Source: Diadema setosum (Eukaryota > Echinodermata > Echinoidea > Diadematoida > Diadematidae). Taken from it: a stretch of 64,000 bases of DNA. The notes under the pieces are model-generated. The model had not been told where the DNA came from. It made no database searches and saw only the letters and a program-made list of their open reading frames with translations. Location: contig NC_092706.1 of the NCBI RefSeq assembly GCF_964275005.1, positions 26,012,942 through 26,076,941 of the forward strand. Direction: 5' to 3'. Positions 25,298-40,200 of the stretch are shown piece after piece. Positions within the stretch are counted from its first letter, which is position 1, and each line of letters begins with the position of its first letter. A program made the translations under genes and the position numbers.

Positions 25298-28200
25298 CTA
25301 AAAGAGGACAGAGAAAGAAAAAACATGAGCCAATGCTGAAAAAAAAAGTAAAACATAAACAAAGAGCAAAACAAAAACAAAAAAATGCATCAAGGACTGT
25401 ATCAAACTATGAGTGGGTGGGGGTATAATAAACCACTTACGGATACTTAACCCTAAACAGGCTGGGCTTTTTTGGCTATGCTAAAAAGTCTTACTCTTAC
25501 CCAAAGAAGTTCTCATGTCCAACCCCATATTCCAATACGAAAATTGTCCGGGATTTTTTTTCTAAAGTTAAAGTACATTGTAGAATGCTCAAATCAAAAT
25601 ATGACTTTCTCTTGATCCAAGAAATTTTCTCTTGTCTTTTTGGAGTCAAAGATGCTATTTTCCCTCACACTACATGTACCTTTTACTTCTCTTTTACTCT
25701 TTCAATGCAGTCTTTGCAAGTGGAATATGGTTGCTTTTACTGCCAGTACATTCATCTCATCGATGAATAGAAGGACACAATGAAAACCTCCTTGTGACGG
25801 CTGCCTTTTTAAATGGCTGGATGTATTATATTATGAGGTCACGGAAGTTCAAAATCTTTTCAATGTCATTACCTGGCTAAAGAAAATACTGTACGAGCTG
25901 AAATTTTCGCGAATTTCGCGAATCGCCTTTGAACCGCGAAAATAACAACGTGCGAATAGATAAGTACAGTTAGACCTCGCAACCGCGAAATTAACAACAC
26001 GTGAAAATGTCCTCCTAGTAGCAATTCGCGAAAATATCTGTACGCAAAAATTTCAGCTCGTACAGTATGTTCCATCATTCTAGAACACGAGATAGGCCAG
26101 TCTTTGACTTATCTGAGAAAACTGCAGAGAATTTCCACTCACACTTCAGTAGACTGACATAAAAGTGTCCTTTAAAAAACTTGGCCACTGGTTCTAAAGT
26201 GATCAAATACTACATTGTACATTGTATACGTACATCATGTTCAAAGGGATATACTCATTAAAATAGTGCATGCTGGAGCATTTTCATACATATTCCAGGA
26301 AAAATTCTGGGTTGTTCTAAAGTTCTCTTAAAAGGCATGATTACAACTCATGGTGTACCACAATGCAGATATTCTAGACGGAATTTCACAGAAAATTCCA
26401 GTGCCTTTTCCAGGTGTGTACACACATCTCAAGGCGTGCAAAAGTGTGCATGGGGCCATAGGATGCTTGTGGACAAGTCCAATTATATCTGCTTTCATTC
26501 ATATTCTTTTACATGACCAAGGTGCCCATTTGAACAAAGTGAGACCCTATCACCCTTGGGAAACTACTTGTCAAGTTTGGTGAAAATCCATCAGAATGTT
26601 GGGTTTTGAAGAAGCTGAAAATGTAAAAAGTTTACTCAAAAGAGATGATGCACTTGAGCCTTTGATTCAAGTGAGCTAAAAATGAAATTCTGGTCATGGT
26701 CACATGACTAAAAATTTTTTCATGTAAGTCTACCCACCAGTTTGATGACACTGTGTTAACAACTTCAAAGAACAAAGTCTCTTATAAAACACATTCCACT
26801 CACAATTTTGCTCCAGCCAATCACAGCCTGATAGTGGATCACCTTCCTTTCCTACAAGTGTACTTCTGAAAAACTTCAAAGAACAGAATTTGGATCCCTA
26901 CCTTTCTAATGCCCATGAAAGGTTATTTTGAAAAACAATTTAGACGTGCATGCATTGCTGGTGTCGTGAAGGCTGGTTTTGCTCAGCTACTGATCAACTG
27001 ACCTTCCACCCCTCCGGGCCACTTGAACTTTGACCTTTGCTTCCTGCTTCTCCTCCTTGCCCTCTGCTGGAGGCTCCTCAAGTTGCGGCTGGACCTCTGG
27101 TTTTGGTTTGGGCTTGCGACCTCTCTTCTTCTTTGGCACTGGTTCTGGCGGTGGCGGCGCTGGCTCCTCCCTCACCTGCTTGGCTGCGCGGGAGATGCGG
27201 GGAATCCGGGGGCTACGTGGCGTCTTCGGCGTGCGGGGCGTCTTCGGCAGTTTGGGGCTGGAGCTACTACCCATCACCTTCCGTGGCTGGCGAGACTTGC
27301 GCTTGTTTCGGATGGGCGGTGCAGACTAGACAAGAGAAGATTAACATGATTAAGCACTAAAACATGCGACATATCACAAGATCAACAAAAGAATACCAGC
27401 ATCAATGAAATTCAGTCAGACTGCAATGTGCCCATAAAGTCAGGCAAGGGGATAGAGTTTATTACAAAGACAGGTACATGCAATAAAGTCAGCCGAATAT
27501 GTACACGTGCTGGTGGAAGTTTAAGTACAATGTACATTTAATATGCAAGTTTGAATGTACGAGGCAACATTACTTGAAGGCTTCCTTTGATTTTCCAGCC
27601 ATTATCAAATTTTTACCTGACGAGACGATTCTTTCTGTACACTGTATCTTTCCACGGAACATATTGCTCTTTCACCTGAATACCAAGGACATTGTTGGTA
27701 ATGTTATGAATGCCACTTGAATCTTGAACATTCTTAGTCCTTTTCATATGAAACAGCAAGAAAACTCCAGCACTATTTACCCTTATTGTGCATAATGAAT
27801 TTTCAGCAAGCGCCAAAGGTGCTAATCCTTCAATTCGAAATATGACAACAGCTGATTCCAGCATACAATTTCTTATAAAGACAAAAACCAGTAAATTTAT
27901 AATTGTAGTTCTTACTAGGAGGCTAGGGGAGTTATTAAAACAACAGAGTAATAAGAATAAACGGGCAACATGCTAACAGTGAGATACACAAATATGGCAA
28001 CTCCACCAATTGCTTGTAAACATGCATGTTGCATCCCTTAACCCTAAAAAGACTGGGGGGGGGGCCTAAAAGGCCCCCCCCTCGACATTTCGCGCGATTA
28101 CTCAGCAACACGCAATGCTCTCGCCGCGATGCTCTATGACTTTTTTCTTTCGAGTTTCCCGCACATTTTGACACCAAATTTGTGACGCCCGGGGGTACGG

Positions 28201-31200
28201 TTCTGAAGTTACATAACTTTTTGTACATGCACGTGAGACCGAAAATGGCTCAAAAATGTGATTTTGTGTACAAAGTCAATACAAATTGAGTTTTATCACA
28301 TGGTTCATATAAATATGCTTATTTTTACTCTCAATGGCTAAAATCAATTTGTTTTAGTAGTATTATGCTTCAAAAAGGGTCTGCCACAAATTTTGCTGAA
28401 AAAAACAACAAAAACAAAATGTTGTAAAAACAAAGAAATACATAAGAAATTCATAAAACAATAAAATAAATAAGAAATTAATTTTGATACCGAATTTTTT
28501 TTCAAGTGCATTTGCTAAGAATGCCACAAAGAATATCTAGACCAAAAATGAACACTTTTGGAGCTTTATTTACTGATTTAGATCAAAAAGTCTGATTTCT
28601 TGCATAAATTAGCATAATTAATCAAAATAAAATAAAAGAGGACTATTTTGGAAAATTTAAATATACGATCTTGTAGATTACATCGCACACTACCATTGTG
28701 CAAATTTTCGCGGCGATCGCGCGATCCACGGCCGAGATCTGAAGGGGGGGCCCTTTAGGCCCCCCCCCAGTCTTTCGAGCTACCAAAATAGCCCAGTCTT
28801 TTTAGGGTTAAGGGGCGAATCATGAACGCAGCTTGCTAATGGTTAGAAGAGTTGGTGAACAAGAACAACAGGAAAACACAAAGTGATGTCTTACTCAAAC
28901 ATCACAATTTGTGATTTTAGTGTTTTTACAATGTAAGTTCATTGAACTTTGACCTTGCCTGACTTACGCAATACTTGAACTTGATTGGGATCTTTAGGTG
29001 ATGAACTAGTGGTGTGAGTTTTGCAATCAAAGTTCGAAGTTGTGGAAACTTACTGACAGCACACAATATATGGTGCTCAAATCGGGGAAAGTTCATTGAC
29101 CTTTTGACCTTTGATCTTGTCAGAATTCGCCAATATTGGAACTTGAGTGGGATCTCTATGTGATGTTCCTGTGGTTTGAATTTGGTGGTCATAGTTCAAA
29201 GCTCTGAAAAGTTATTAGAGTACACCACGATACTGTGGGTACAGTGCTTATCAGGGCAAGTTCATTGACCTTTTCACCTTTGCCCTTGCTGGACTGTACC
29301 CATATTGCACCTTGACCAACATTTTTTAGGTTAATGTACCTGTGGTGTGAGTTTGGTGGTCATAGCTCAAACCTGTGGAAAGTTTATAGAGAGAGTGCAT
29401 CAAATTGTTGATGACACCGACACACCAGAAAGAGACGCCTACAGGGTAGGCCATTGTATGTCTCGCTTGCGCTATGCGGACGAAACAACAAAATCCAGTA
29501 ATTTGGCTAATACTGGACGGCTGTGGGATTGACTAAAAAACAAAATTAGTAATGCTACGTGTACCAAAACAATGTGCCAAGATAAAAAAAAAAACACCGA
29601 CAACAACATGTTGACAGTGAGAAACACAAGCATACATTGTAGCATCTATGCCAAATGCTTGTAAACATAAAATGCTACACCCCTTTCAGATGCCAAACAT
29701 CAATGTGGTATGTTATAGGTTTAAAGGGCTGGCTTTAAAAAAAAAAGATAAAGAAATAAAAAAAGATTAAAAAACCTGTCCATTGAACAAACACCAGGTT
29801 GTTGTTGTTTTTTTTTTCACAGTACTTCCTATAGTATTCATCATTTCTGATGGGCATTTAGTGTCAATGATTCATTACTTTTTCTTGCGGTATACAGTGT
29901 TGTCATGAACTGTGGAGTACATGGTAGATGTAACGCATTTGTCTCAATATTTTTTTTCAATGTAATCATGTTCCCATTCTATCACCTGTAGGATATTGTT
30001 GCTGATGAATATGATTGTGTCTATTTGCTGCTCTTCATCATCATTGCTACTATTGTTATTGCAATTGTTGTCCTTACTTTTATCTTTACAGTAATCATCA
30101 TTTTCGTAATAAAGTATTTCCCCACCACTATACCATGTAGAAATGAGAACACTGAGCAGTGTACATGTATGTTTAAAACCACTTTTACAACTCATGTCTA
30201 GTGAGAAGATCTAATTAAAGTGCAACAAACTCGGCATCAGAGTCCAGGTTGCTCAGACTGCTACCGTACCTTGTGTGGTTTGAAATCACTGCCATAGGAC
30301 GGATGGTAGTCATAGTCTCCAGGCTCTTCAACGGCAGCATCATCGTAAAGGTCATCCAGGTCGTCGTCAAGGTAACAGTCGGCCCAATCTTCCGGCTCCT
30401 CCACGGCCTTCAGCTTCTTTGGTTTCTTGGCCTTGCGCCCTCGCTTGGCTTCCTTCTTTTTGCGTTTCTGGCCGCGTGGTGTGCGCGGCGGGGGCAGGAA
30501 CTGCTGGAAATAGGTCTTGTCCATGCTGGAAGAAAGATGGTAGCACGATGGTAGCAATCTTGCAGCAATCTTGAAGCAATAGCAGCAATAGTAACCACAG
30601 CAATAGCAGAGATTATTTATCATCATCATCATTATCACCATCTTCATAATCATCACAAGAAATATATCATCTAAAAATGTTATAGTTGAGTACAAGTTGT
30701 TTACAACACTGCAGCTGCAAAGTTATGTTGCATTGTAATTTGCAGACATACTGGTACTGTAGATTAAAAGTGTCATGCCTACAAACTTTTAAAGATAGGG
30801 CCGCATGAAATTCTGACCAAAGCCAAAAACAAAACAAAAAATCTTTAAATATCATCAAACAACTTTCATAATCAATGCCAATCAGGATGACACTTTGAAA
30901 TACTGAAAATGAAATGTGAAAAAAAGGAAGTAAGTGTAGTGGATACAACTGTACATGTTTTTGGTAGTGACATAATTACTGGACCTAGCACTTTTGAATT
31001 TCAACGCAAAGCTATAAATGTGAATAACAACAATAATCACAAATAATACTACACTCACTGTAAAGGACAATAATGATTATCACGACAGAACAGAATGGAA
31101 AAAATGAAAACAAGTTTCACATGAACTTCCACATACAACATGTAAAGAAAAAAAAACAATCCTACACTCACTTACATGTACGTTGTAAGATGGAAATGCT

Positions 31201-34200
31201 TCCAGGGAATGTGACTTAATGTGAAACAATGTTGTGTCCACACAGCGCATTGCCCTCAACAATACCAACATGAACATAAAAACTGCTCTTCATTGTGGCA
31301 ATATATCAAGGGTATAGTGTCTCACGACATTTGATACAAGACTTCCACTAATCATTATTAAGATGAACGAAAAAAAAATGGCAAAAAAAAGCAGTGAAAA
31401 AATATGAAATGAGACTGGGATAGAAAAGCTGAATAAGAAGGGGAAAAAAAAAAGAAGAAGATTAATGACAATGACTATGACTGCAGACAATAAAATTCCA
31501 GGGTCGGCAGAGCGACCTACTTTGTATTTTCAATGCGTGTGCTCCACTCGTAGCACTTGTTCTATAACTGCATGTTGTTTCATGTCTGCTGCAAGGACGA
31601 TTTCAATGAGGCATTCATATTTCATGCATTCCCCACAAGCAAGCCCCTAAAATAGACAGCAGATTTATTTTTAGGCTGTACTTAAGGTTCAAAACAATCC
31701 TCAAACTTCGGTATAACAGTAAATTGGCCTATTGCGCAGTCATATAATGTAGCTATCAAACAATTGAAATGAATAACAAAATGCACAACACCACATGATT
31801 TTGACTACCCGTGGTATGCAAGGTGTAAAAGCTTCATGTTATTATGGCTTGAAAAAGCATACAGTATTTTTAAGGCTAAATTTTGGTGAAAATGTCTCCA
31901 GCACCCTTCAAAGCATAAAAGACAGGGAAGACAATGAGCACCATTGATAACACAATTATCACAAAGACACTAGACGGAAATCAAGACGTTCTAGTTGCTG
32001 TCTCATATGAAACACACCAAAGAATGGGCTGGTAACGAGTGGGTTTTCCTTCAGCTCTGACGAAGCGAACTCATGCACAGCCGACTGGAAGTTCACAAAT
32101 TACTTAAATCTAATTCACCTGGCCACGAGGGAAAGAATTAAAATGCTTGTAAGCAGCCAACCACAAGTATATCAACTATCAAAAGTCCTCTCCAGCTATA
32201 GGTCTTGAAATACTTGTTCAGGCATCTCTTGGATTTTTTAAGAGGAATAAAGTTTCATTTGCCCTTCAATTATAACAGGTGCTCTTGCCCATTATGAAAT
32301 ACACATTAAGTTCCACACTAGCAATACCACATGCATGTTCTGTCCACCACCCAAAAAACTTGCAACATTTAGTAAGACCTTTAATAAGACACTCACTGGT
32401 CCATGAAGATCTTGGCTAGATCTCGGTCCATCTTGACCGCTAGTCTCTCCTTCCAAGCCTCCCACCTAGCCAGCTGGTTGCCGATCCGCAGCGGCCTCAT
32501 CTTGACCCGCCGCGACTTCAGTGGGACGATCGGGGTCTGCTGGGCCTTGGGAGAGGTGCTGCGGGTGCGGAGGCGGAGCTTGATGGAGACGGGGCGCTCA
32601 ATGATCTTCCCCTCCTCGCCGGACTGCTGCTGCCCCCTCAGCGACTCCGCCCGGTCCTGGGGCTGGTCCCCGTACCCCTGCTGGGGCTCGAACGGCGGCT
32701 GGGGTAGGTCGGGTGTCGGCTGCCGGAGCTCCGTCGCTTGCAGCTGCTGCTGGTGCTGGTGTGGCAGGGATGGGGGATGCGGGGAAGACTGCTGCCGTAG
32801 CTCTTGCTCCAGCTTCCGTTGCTGGTGTTGGGCCCCATAGCGGTGGACATCCGATAGCAGGTGACCCCTCTGCTTGGCCTGGAAGCGCAGTCCCTGTATG
32901 TCGTGCTCAATTTTGGCCACCAGTATTTGTGTTTCTTTAATCCTGTCCTCCTCAGCCTCATCATCATCATCATCACCATCCTCCTCCTCTTCCTCCGCCT
33001 CTTCTTCCCCCTCCTCCCCCTCCTCCCCCTCCTCTCCCTCCTCCCCCTCCTCCTCCTCCTCCTCCTCCTCTTCCTCATCCTCTTCGTCTCCCCCCTCCTC
33101 ATCTTCTTCAACATCCTCCCCCTCCACATCTCTGGAACCTCTGCTATCATCGTGATCGCCATGTTCGTCACCAACACTCTGTGAGTAATTCTCACTCTGA
33201 CAGTTCGTCCCACTGATGGCTTCTTGACCAGAATTCAAGTCACTCTGCTTTGTGTGTCTCTGATTGGCACTTTCCGCAGTATGTCCGTGGTGGAATTCTG
33301 TTGAATGGTTCGAGCTTTCTTCTCTGCAGTTCTGACGACTGGAACTCTACATTGACAAAAGAATAATTATAGAAAGTGACATGATACGTCACAATGCACA
33401 CATGACCAAGATAAATTTTCTATACACATATCTGATATGCACAGTGCTACAAAACCTCTTGCAATAAAAATGCTCGAATGAATGATTCTTTAATGCATGG
33501 AGTAGGTTCTTTTTTTTCTAATTGCAACAAATTGACAAATTGCCTTTTATTGACATAAATTACGTACAGTGATTATTCAGTGTTTTTGCATACTAGCTGT
33601 GATAAACATCATGGGCATACATATTGTCCATACATACTCAGTTCGGACTCGAACCAAAGACTTCCTGATTGCTAGACAAGCGTCATATCCACTAGACTAC
33701 CCAGCTTTTGCCCAAAAGACAGTGATGGCTCTGATCCCTTGAAATAGCAGCAGGTACTGCATTATGAGCGACTCTTGTGCTGAGTTGTTTTTATTGCAAC
33801 TGAACAACAAATTGCACTTCGTCAACGTAAATTAAGACTAAACTAGAGAAGCACTCTGAGAGTGCAGACCTCCACCGAGCAGCTCATTTCCACCAATGAT
33901 CTTGTTCTTCCATAGAGATCAGTGATTTCCACTGATGCATACATGCATACTGAAAGTCTCCCAATTTCCCAATATACCGGTAGAAGCCTTTTGTTACATC
34001 ATCAACTTCCAGCTGAAGGGATGGTATAGTTGAAAATGGGGCTTCAGGTTTCCAACTTTATTGAGAGATAATGAGAAACCTCGTATGAAATATGAAAGAG
34101 CATAAATGTAATTGATGAAAATTGGTTTTGAAATGGCCGAGATACCAAAACCAAAGAGGTCCTAATAAATGGTGGAACCCACCTTTTGACCGTTTCGATT

Positions 34201-37200
34201 TACTTTCGTTTTGCTTTTTGATATCTCATCCATTTTAAAACTGATTTTCATCAAATAAAGTTTGGAGTCCTCTTAGAATTGTATGCTCTCTAATGAATTC
34301 ATAAAGGGTATCTAATTATCTTGCAAAAAAAAAAAAAAAAAAAATCGAAATCTGAACCACCACCCCCCCCCCCATCTCAACCCAAACTATACCATCCCTT
34401 TTAAGTCATATCACGTTATGTGACAAGGCGCCATACCAAGCTGAGTAATTTGCAATTTAATGCATAATTTGCATCACCGTGACTATGTATTTGCACAATA
34501 GTTGTATTAGCTTTGGCGTAAAAGATTCAATACACTCTTGATCTCATTAATACTAGGGACCAGGGAATTACACACCATGTACACATTGTACATATTGGAC
34601 TGAGCATTATAAAGTCCAGCTGTCAATTGTACACAATGAAATATGTTGTATCAAGCAACCATGGAAACCCTAAAGCATGCTGAAATCGTGCCTTATCAGG
34701 TATAGCAGGTAACGCACGAACCGTGCAATTCAGCCGATGTAGACAAAACATGAATTTCAGCAATTTGCAACCTTGGAATAAGTCAGTCGCTCACTCTGTT
34801 GTTGTTTTTTTACGAACAGACACTATCAGAAGGGAAGCATGCATCACTATTAACTCTGTATTTTGATACAAAATGTATCTTTGAACTTCTAACATATTCT
34901 GGTTGACACTCTGGCTGAGACCAGGGTGGGTGGGGGCATTTCATGAAATGCTTTGTCAGAATTTTTTTTTTTTCCCCTGACAAACTGTTACTGATTTGAA
35001 GCTACTGAAATCCTTGCATCTGACTGGGTGAGAGCGAATTGGTTCAACGCTTCATAAAATGACCCCCCAATTTCTTATCAAATTCAGAAAACTTCATCCA
35101 CCCTGCATGACCAGTCTATGAATAATCAATGGACACAATGGACATTCAACTTGGACAGCTATGCAGTATACAAGATAATTTGTCAAGAATTTACATCCTC
35201 CCAAAGAGCATTCACAGAAACAAACTGTACATTACCTTACTGTGTGTTAGCAAGAAATCTTCACGGTATGAAATTCTGGTGAATTGGAGCTGACAGCCTT
35301 TATCGGGGCATGAAATTATCACAAACTGCACTGGCATTGCGTGCATATATAGTGTACAAATGTAGATGAGAACCTTCACATGCATTTTAGAACAGAATCT
35401 GGGCTCAATTGCAAAATTTTGAAATTAAAATGCATGCAAACATTTCTGGTTTTACAGGATGCAAACTTCCACTTTGATTACAAATTCTTCAGCTTTCATC
35501 ATACATACTGTACAATGTACGCAATTGAACAGATTACACTTCATGTTTGATACGTAACTTGCATGTGTTGGTTGACTCTCACTTTTATTTTGTCGCCTCT
35601 TCTTGGTACACCGGGGGCCTGTTTCATAAAACTTGTCATCAGTGACAACTGCCACATTTCTGTGACAAACTTGCTCTCAGCCAATCAGATGCAAGGATTT
35701 TGGTAGCTTGTCACATCTATGACAACTTGTCACTGATGACAAGTTTTATGAAACGGGGCCCCAGGTTGGGCTCACTGCTTGCTCGGCCCACCCCCTCCCC
35801 CCAACTCTTGTTGTTGCTATTTCACTCTTTTCCTTTCTTTATCCGTCTGTTGTTTCTAAAGTTGTTATCTTGTTTGATGTTGCCTTCCTATTCATAGGGG
35901 ATCATCACCAAAGACGCTTAACTAATAAGACAGGAAAATGCGCGCTATTCCTGTACAAAACAAATGGACAGCGCGCGGTCCTCAAGCGCATTACGCACAT
36001 CACCTGAGACACGCTGTCTTGACACTTGATAAACAACAGCAGCGGCTTCAGGGACAGCGCGTCTCAGGTGATGTGCGTCTTTGCCTATGACGCGCTGTCT
36101 TTGAAGATGTAGCCATTTGAAGGGTAGCCATTTTGTGTCCATTTTTATCGCGCGCCTTCGTATCTTGTTATCTCTATCTTTGATCATCACTGACCCTCCT
36201 CTACCTTTTGTATGTCCACCCTCCCTTTCCTCCTCCCTTTTTACCTGTTGGGCTCCTTGCCCATGACCTTCAACCCTTCCATTTTGTTTTCTTTGTTCTG
36301 TGTCCCTAGCCCTCCCCTGACTGTTCTTGTTGCGTGTAGTCCTTATAAGTGATTGTTTTCCCTACCTGTTTGTCATTTTGCCTCTGACGAAGATTCTGCT
36401 AGGATCGAAAGCTCAGGCCCCTTTTGACTCCAATTGTACAGTTTCTTTTTTGGGGGGTGGGGGGGATGGTGATGGCGACATGTGATACATTTGCATAGCT
36501 ACATGTATTCCCATTCTGTCCCCTCCCCAATATAGTTCATGTAAAACATAATTTACTTCATCATGCATGGAAGTGGAAATATTTAAAGGGATGGTACAGT
36601 ATTGGTGGAGATGGAATTGGGCTTTTAACTTTTTGCGAGATACCAAGAAAACACTTACGACATAGTACAGGGCATACCATTTTAAGAGGAATTCAAAGTT
36701 TATTTGATGAAAATCGGGTTTGGAATGACTGAAACATCCAAAAACAAAGTAAAACAAAGTGATCGTAATAAAGTGTGGGTCCCACACTTTATTATAATCG
36801 CTCTTTTTTTGGATATCTCAGCCATTTCAAAACCAGTTTTCATCAAATAAAGGTTGAATTCCTCATAGAATTACATGGTCTTTCATACTTCATATTAAGA
36901 GTTTTCTCATTATTTCACCCCCCAAAAAAAATTTTTAGAAATCCGAAATCAGGTCTCAACCAAAACTGTACGATCCCTTTAAATAATGATCTGAAGTCAT
37001 GAATGGAAATCAGAGCGCCATTGCTATCTATAGACTTTGTTGGAATACAGGAGTCTAGCGTTGAAAAAGAAGAAACAGATTCAGTCATTTCAAATTTGTA
37101 CTGACATCTTGTTTGATTGAAGCTATATTTCTATCACATTTTTAAGACGATCTTCTCTGCGGAGCTTGTATATGTCTCAGACAGTACCTGATTGATCACC

Positions 37201-40200
37201 AGACTGTGACGTTTAATTCTTAGTTGTTCTTGGAATTTTGTGGTTGTTTGCACGGTTTCGCATTCAATGAGAAGATGAAAGAGGAAGGATCTGTACAGTT
37301 GAGTGTAGGCTCATATCATTTTGAATGTCCAATCCACACACCCTCCATTCTCAAATAGTGCAAATGAACTTTGCAGACTGCCAGCGTGGGGGTGGGGTAC
37401 TACCACTGCACATTTCATACAATGCAATGTGAATACTGTACATTGACGGGTGCCACTGGATGAGAGACTTTTTTTTTAATTGAAATTTGTTACATGAATG
37501 TACTGCACTTTGATCAGAACAAGGGCTGGATGCGCACTTCTTCCTGATTCTTTCTGGTTTGAGCATTTGAAGATGATCCTGCTGCTGAGTCCCTGCCAGT
37601 GCTTACTGTCTGAAACATCTGATTGTTTTTTGGTTTTTGGGTTGTTTTTTTTCCGATATTTTAGGCAGGTTAAAGATAATATAAAGTTTTGGTATTACCT
37701 CAAAAGTTTCCCTGAATTTCCTTGTCTTAGTTTGTGTCTCAGGTTAAAGTGCCTTAAACTAACACTGTGAGACTTACTCGCCCCAAAGTGCTCTCATGTC
37801 TTAGTAATCATTCAATAATGGTTTCGTACCAGAGCCGCCGCCGTACGATGGCGGCGAGGTAGTACACGTATTGTGCGAGATAACTGCGACCAGCAGCGTG
37901 CAGCCCCATACGCATACTGTGTAGCTAACTGCGACCAGCAGCCCCATACGCATAGCTAAATGGGGCTTCGCATTGTAGCATTCAGGATCATGACAGATTT
38001 AGTATCGCGGGTAAATATCAACTTAAAATCCAAAAATTTCTTCAATTTGAAGACTTACCAGTTAAGTTGAAGTATTGAAAACAGGCTTTGGGCAACATTT
38101 GGTTTTGCCAATAGTCCCTTTCTGTTCGAATTGATGACTGAATGTGACTCGGTCGAGAGGACCTTGGGAGAGCTACACTGAATTGACGGCCAGCGCATGC
38201 GCACACAAACATCTTATCCGTTCATGGATTTGAAATTTGTTCGCATGTGATGTGTGCGTATGCGCTGGTCGTAGTAATCAGTGTATGTAGCTCTCCCAAG
38301 GTCCTCTCGACAGAGTCACATTCAGTCATCAATTCGAACAGAAAGGGACTATTGGCAGAACCAAACGTTGCTTGAAGCCTGTTTTCAAGACTTCAACTTA
38401 ATTGGTAAGTCTTCAAATTGAAGAATTTTGTGGATTTTAAGTTGATATTTACCCGCGATACTAAATCTGTCATGATCCTGAATGCTACAATGCGAAGCCC
38501 CATTACGCTATGCGTATGGGGCTGCTGGTCGCAGTTAATTGCATGATTACTAAGAAATGAGAGCACTTTGGGGCGAGTAAGTCTCACAGTGTTGGTTATA
38601 TGATAGATACTTTAACCTGAAACACGGAAATTCAGGGAAACTTTTGAGGTACCAAAACTTTTTATTATCTTTAAGACTTCTTCCACCTAATACATCTGGT
38701 TCTGATTTATATGTATTTGGTTCCTATCAAATGAAGAAATCCATGCACATCCATTATAAATATCACTCCAAACAATCATAGACTAATTAGAAAACGGCTG
38801 AACTTTATTTGTTTTACTGCATACTTGAGAATTATTTTTTGTCAGAAAAGTTTTTGTTTTTTAACTGAACAGTAGATATTGGCTAGAACCTAGAAGAGGA
38901 AAAAAAAAAAAAGCAGATCCCTATTAAAAATTCTACTGAGTTAAGCAAGATGCCGTGTTTTAATAAAAATACCATTTCTAGACTTACAATGTACAAGTAG
39001 TGGTTAGCAATATGTTACTTTGACTGATCAAACTATCACATTTTTGTCAGTCCTCCAAGTACAGTATGTAATAGCATACTACACATTCACCAACAAGTCT
39101 AGAAATGGTACAAAACACAGTGCTCAATAGAATTTCAGAGAGCTACGCTGTATCTTTTAAATAAATGAAGGGGTCGGTGCAATATAGTGCTAACCCACAC
39201 TTTTGTCAAAATTGAGTTACATATGCATTTTCATAATCCTTATCCTTCACTCTAACCTCTGTGAAAATATCATATCTGAATTCAACCAGTAAGATGGTAA
39301 AAAATGCCTGTATTCATGTTTTATCAATGTACAATGTATGGACTTTCCAAACATTCAACAGCGATTATCTCAAAATGACTATTGTGTGGGTTAGCACTAT
39401 ATTGCATCGACCCCTTCAAATATCAGGCCATTCGAAAAACAACAATTTTCAATGAACACTTTTTTTTTTTTACCTTCACATGTTTGTACCTACAGTAGAT
39501 GTCAGTCCAGCGTAATATACAGTATGTTCATCCCCAAATTATCATTTTGGCATTATACATTCTACTAGATTGCTTGTTTGAAGCAAGTTTGGGGCAAAGT
39601 TATCTCTCATTTTTAAATGTTCTAAAAGATAATTTAGTATTGGCGGGGGGGGGGGGGGAGATGCACAGTGGAAACAGAAAATTAGCCAACAGCCCTGACA
39701 TGGCCCTTTTACTGATAGAAATATAACCCTTATGTGCAATGTACACTGCACATTGTACATGTACATCGTGCATGTGTTACAATCTGTCAAGGAGCAGGAC
39801 CTTGAAACAAAATACTGTATTTCTTAACTTGGTTTACCATTCTAATGTGATCAAGCAATTTTTTTTCCCCTTTGTGGATGTAATGATTATGCTGATTGTA
39901 CATGTAGTGGTAGTAGTGCTGAACGGTGATGATAATTCTTATAGCGATTATGAGTATTATCATCATTACTATCATTAATATTCTGAACATTATATCTTTG
40001 AACATCTTGAGCAGAGCTATAAAAAAACATCTGGGTCTTGAGAAATCATAAAACGTAATGTACACTGTACATTGTAGTTCAACCACAAACCAAGCACACA
40101 CTACACAAGTTACCTTGTCAAACAGTCATTTGACCAAATAAAAACTTTCTTTGAGGTACCAGTACAGTGTACCTCAACACAAGTGGCTACACGAGGATAC

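Noticed and set aside
32861-33184. Plus-strand Ser- or Leu-rich frames
   Set aside because: They are the complement of the coding Glu repeat of the zinc-finger gene, in several frames.
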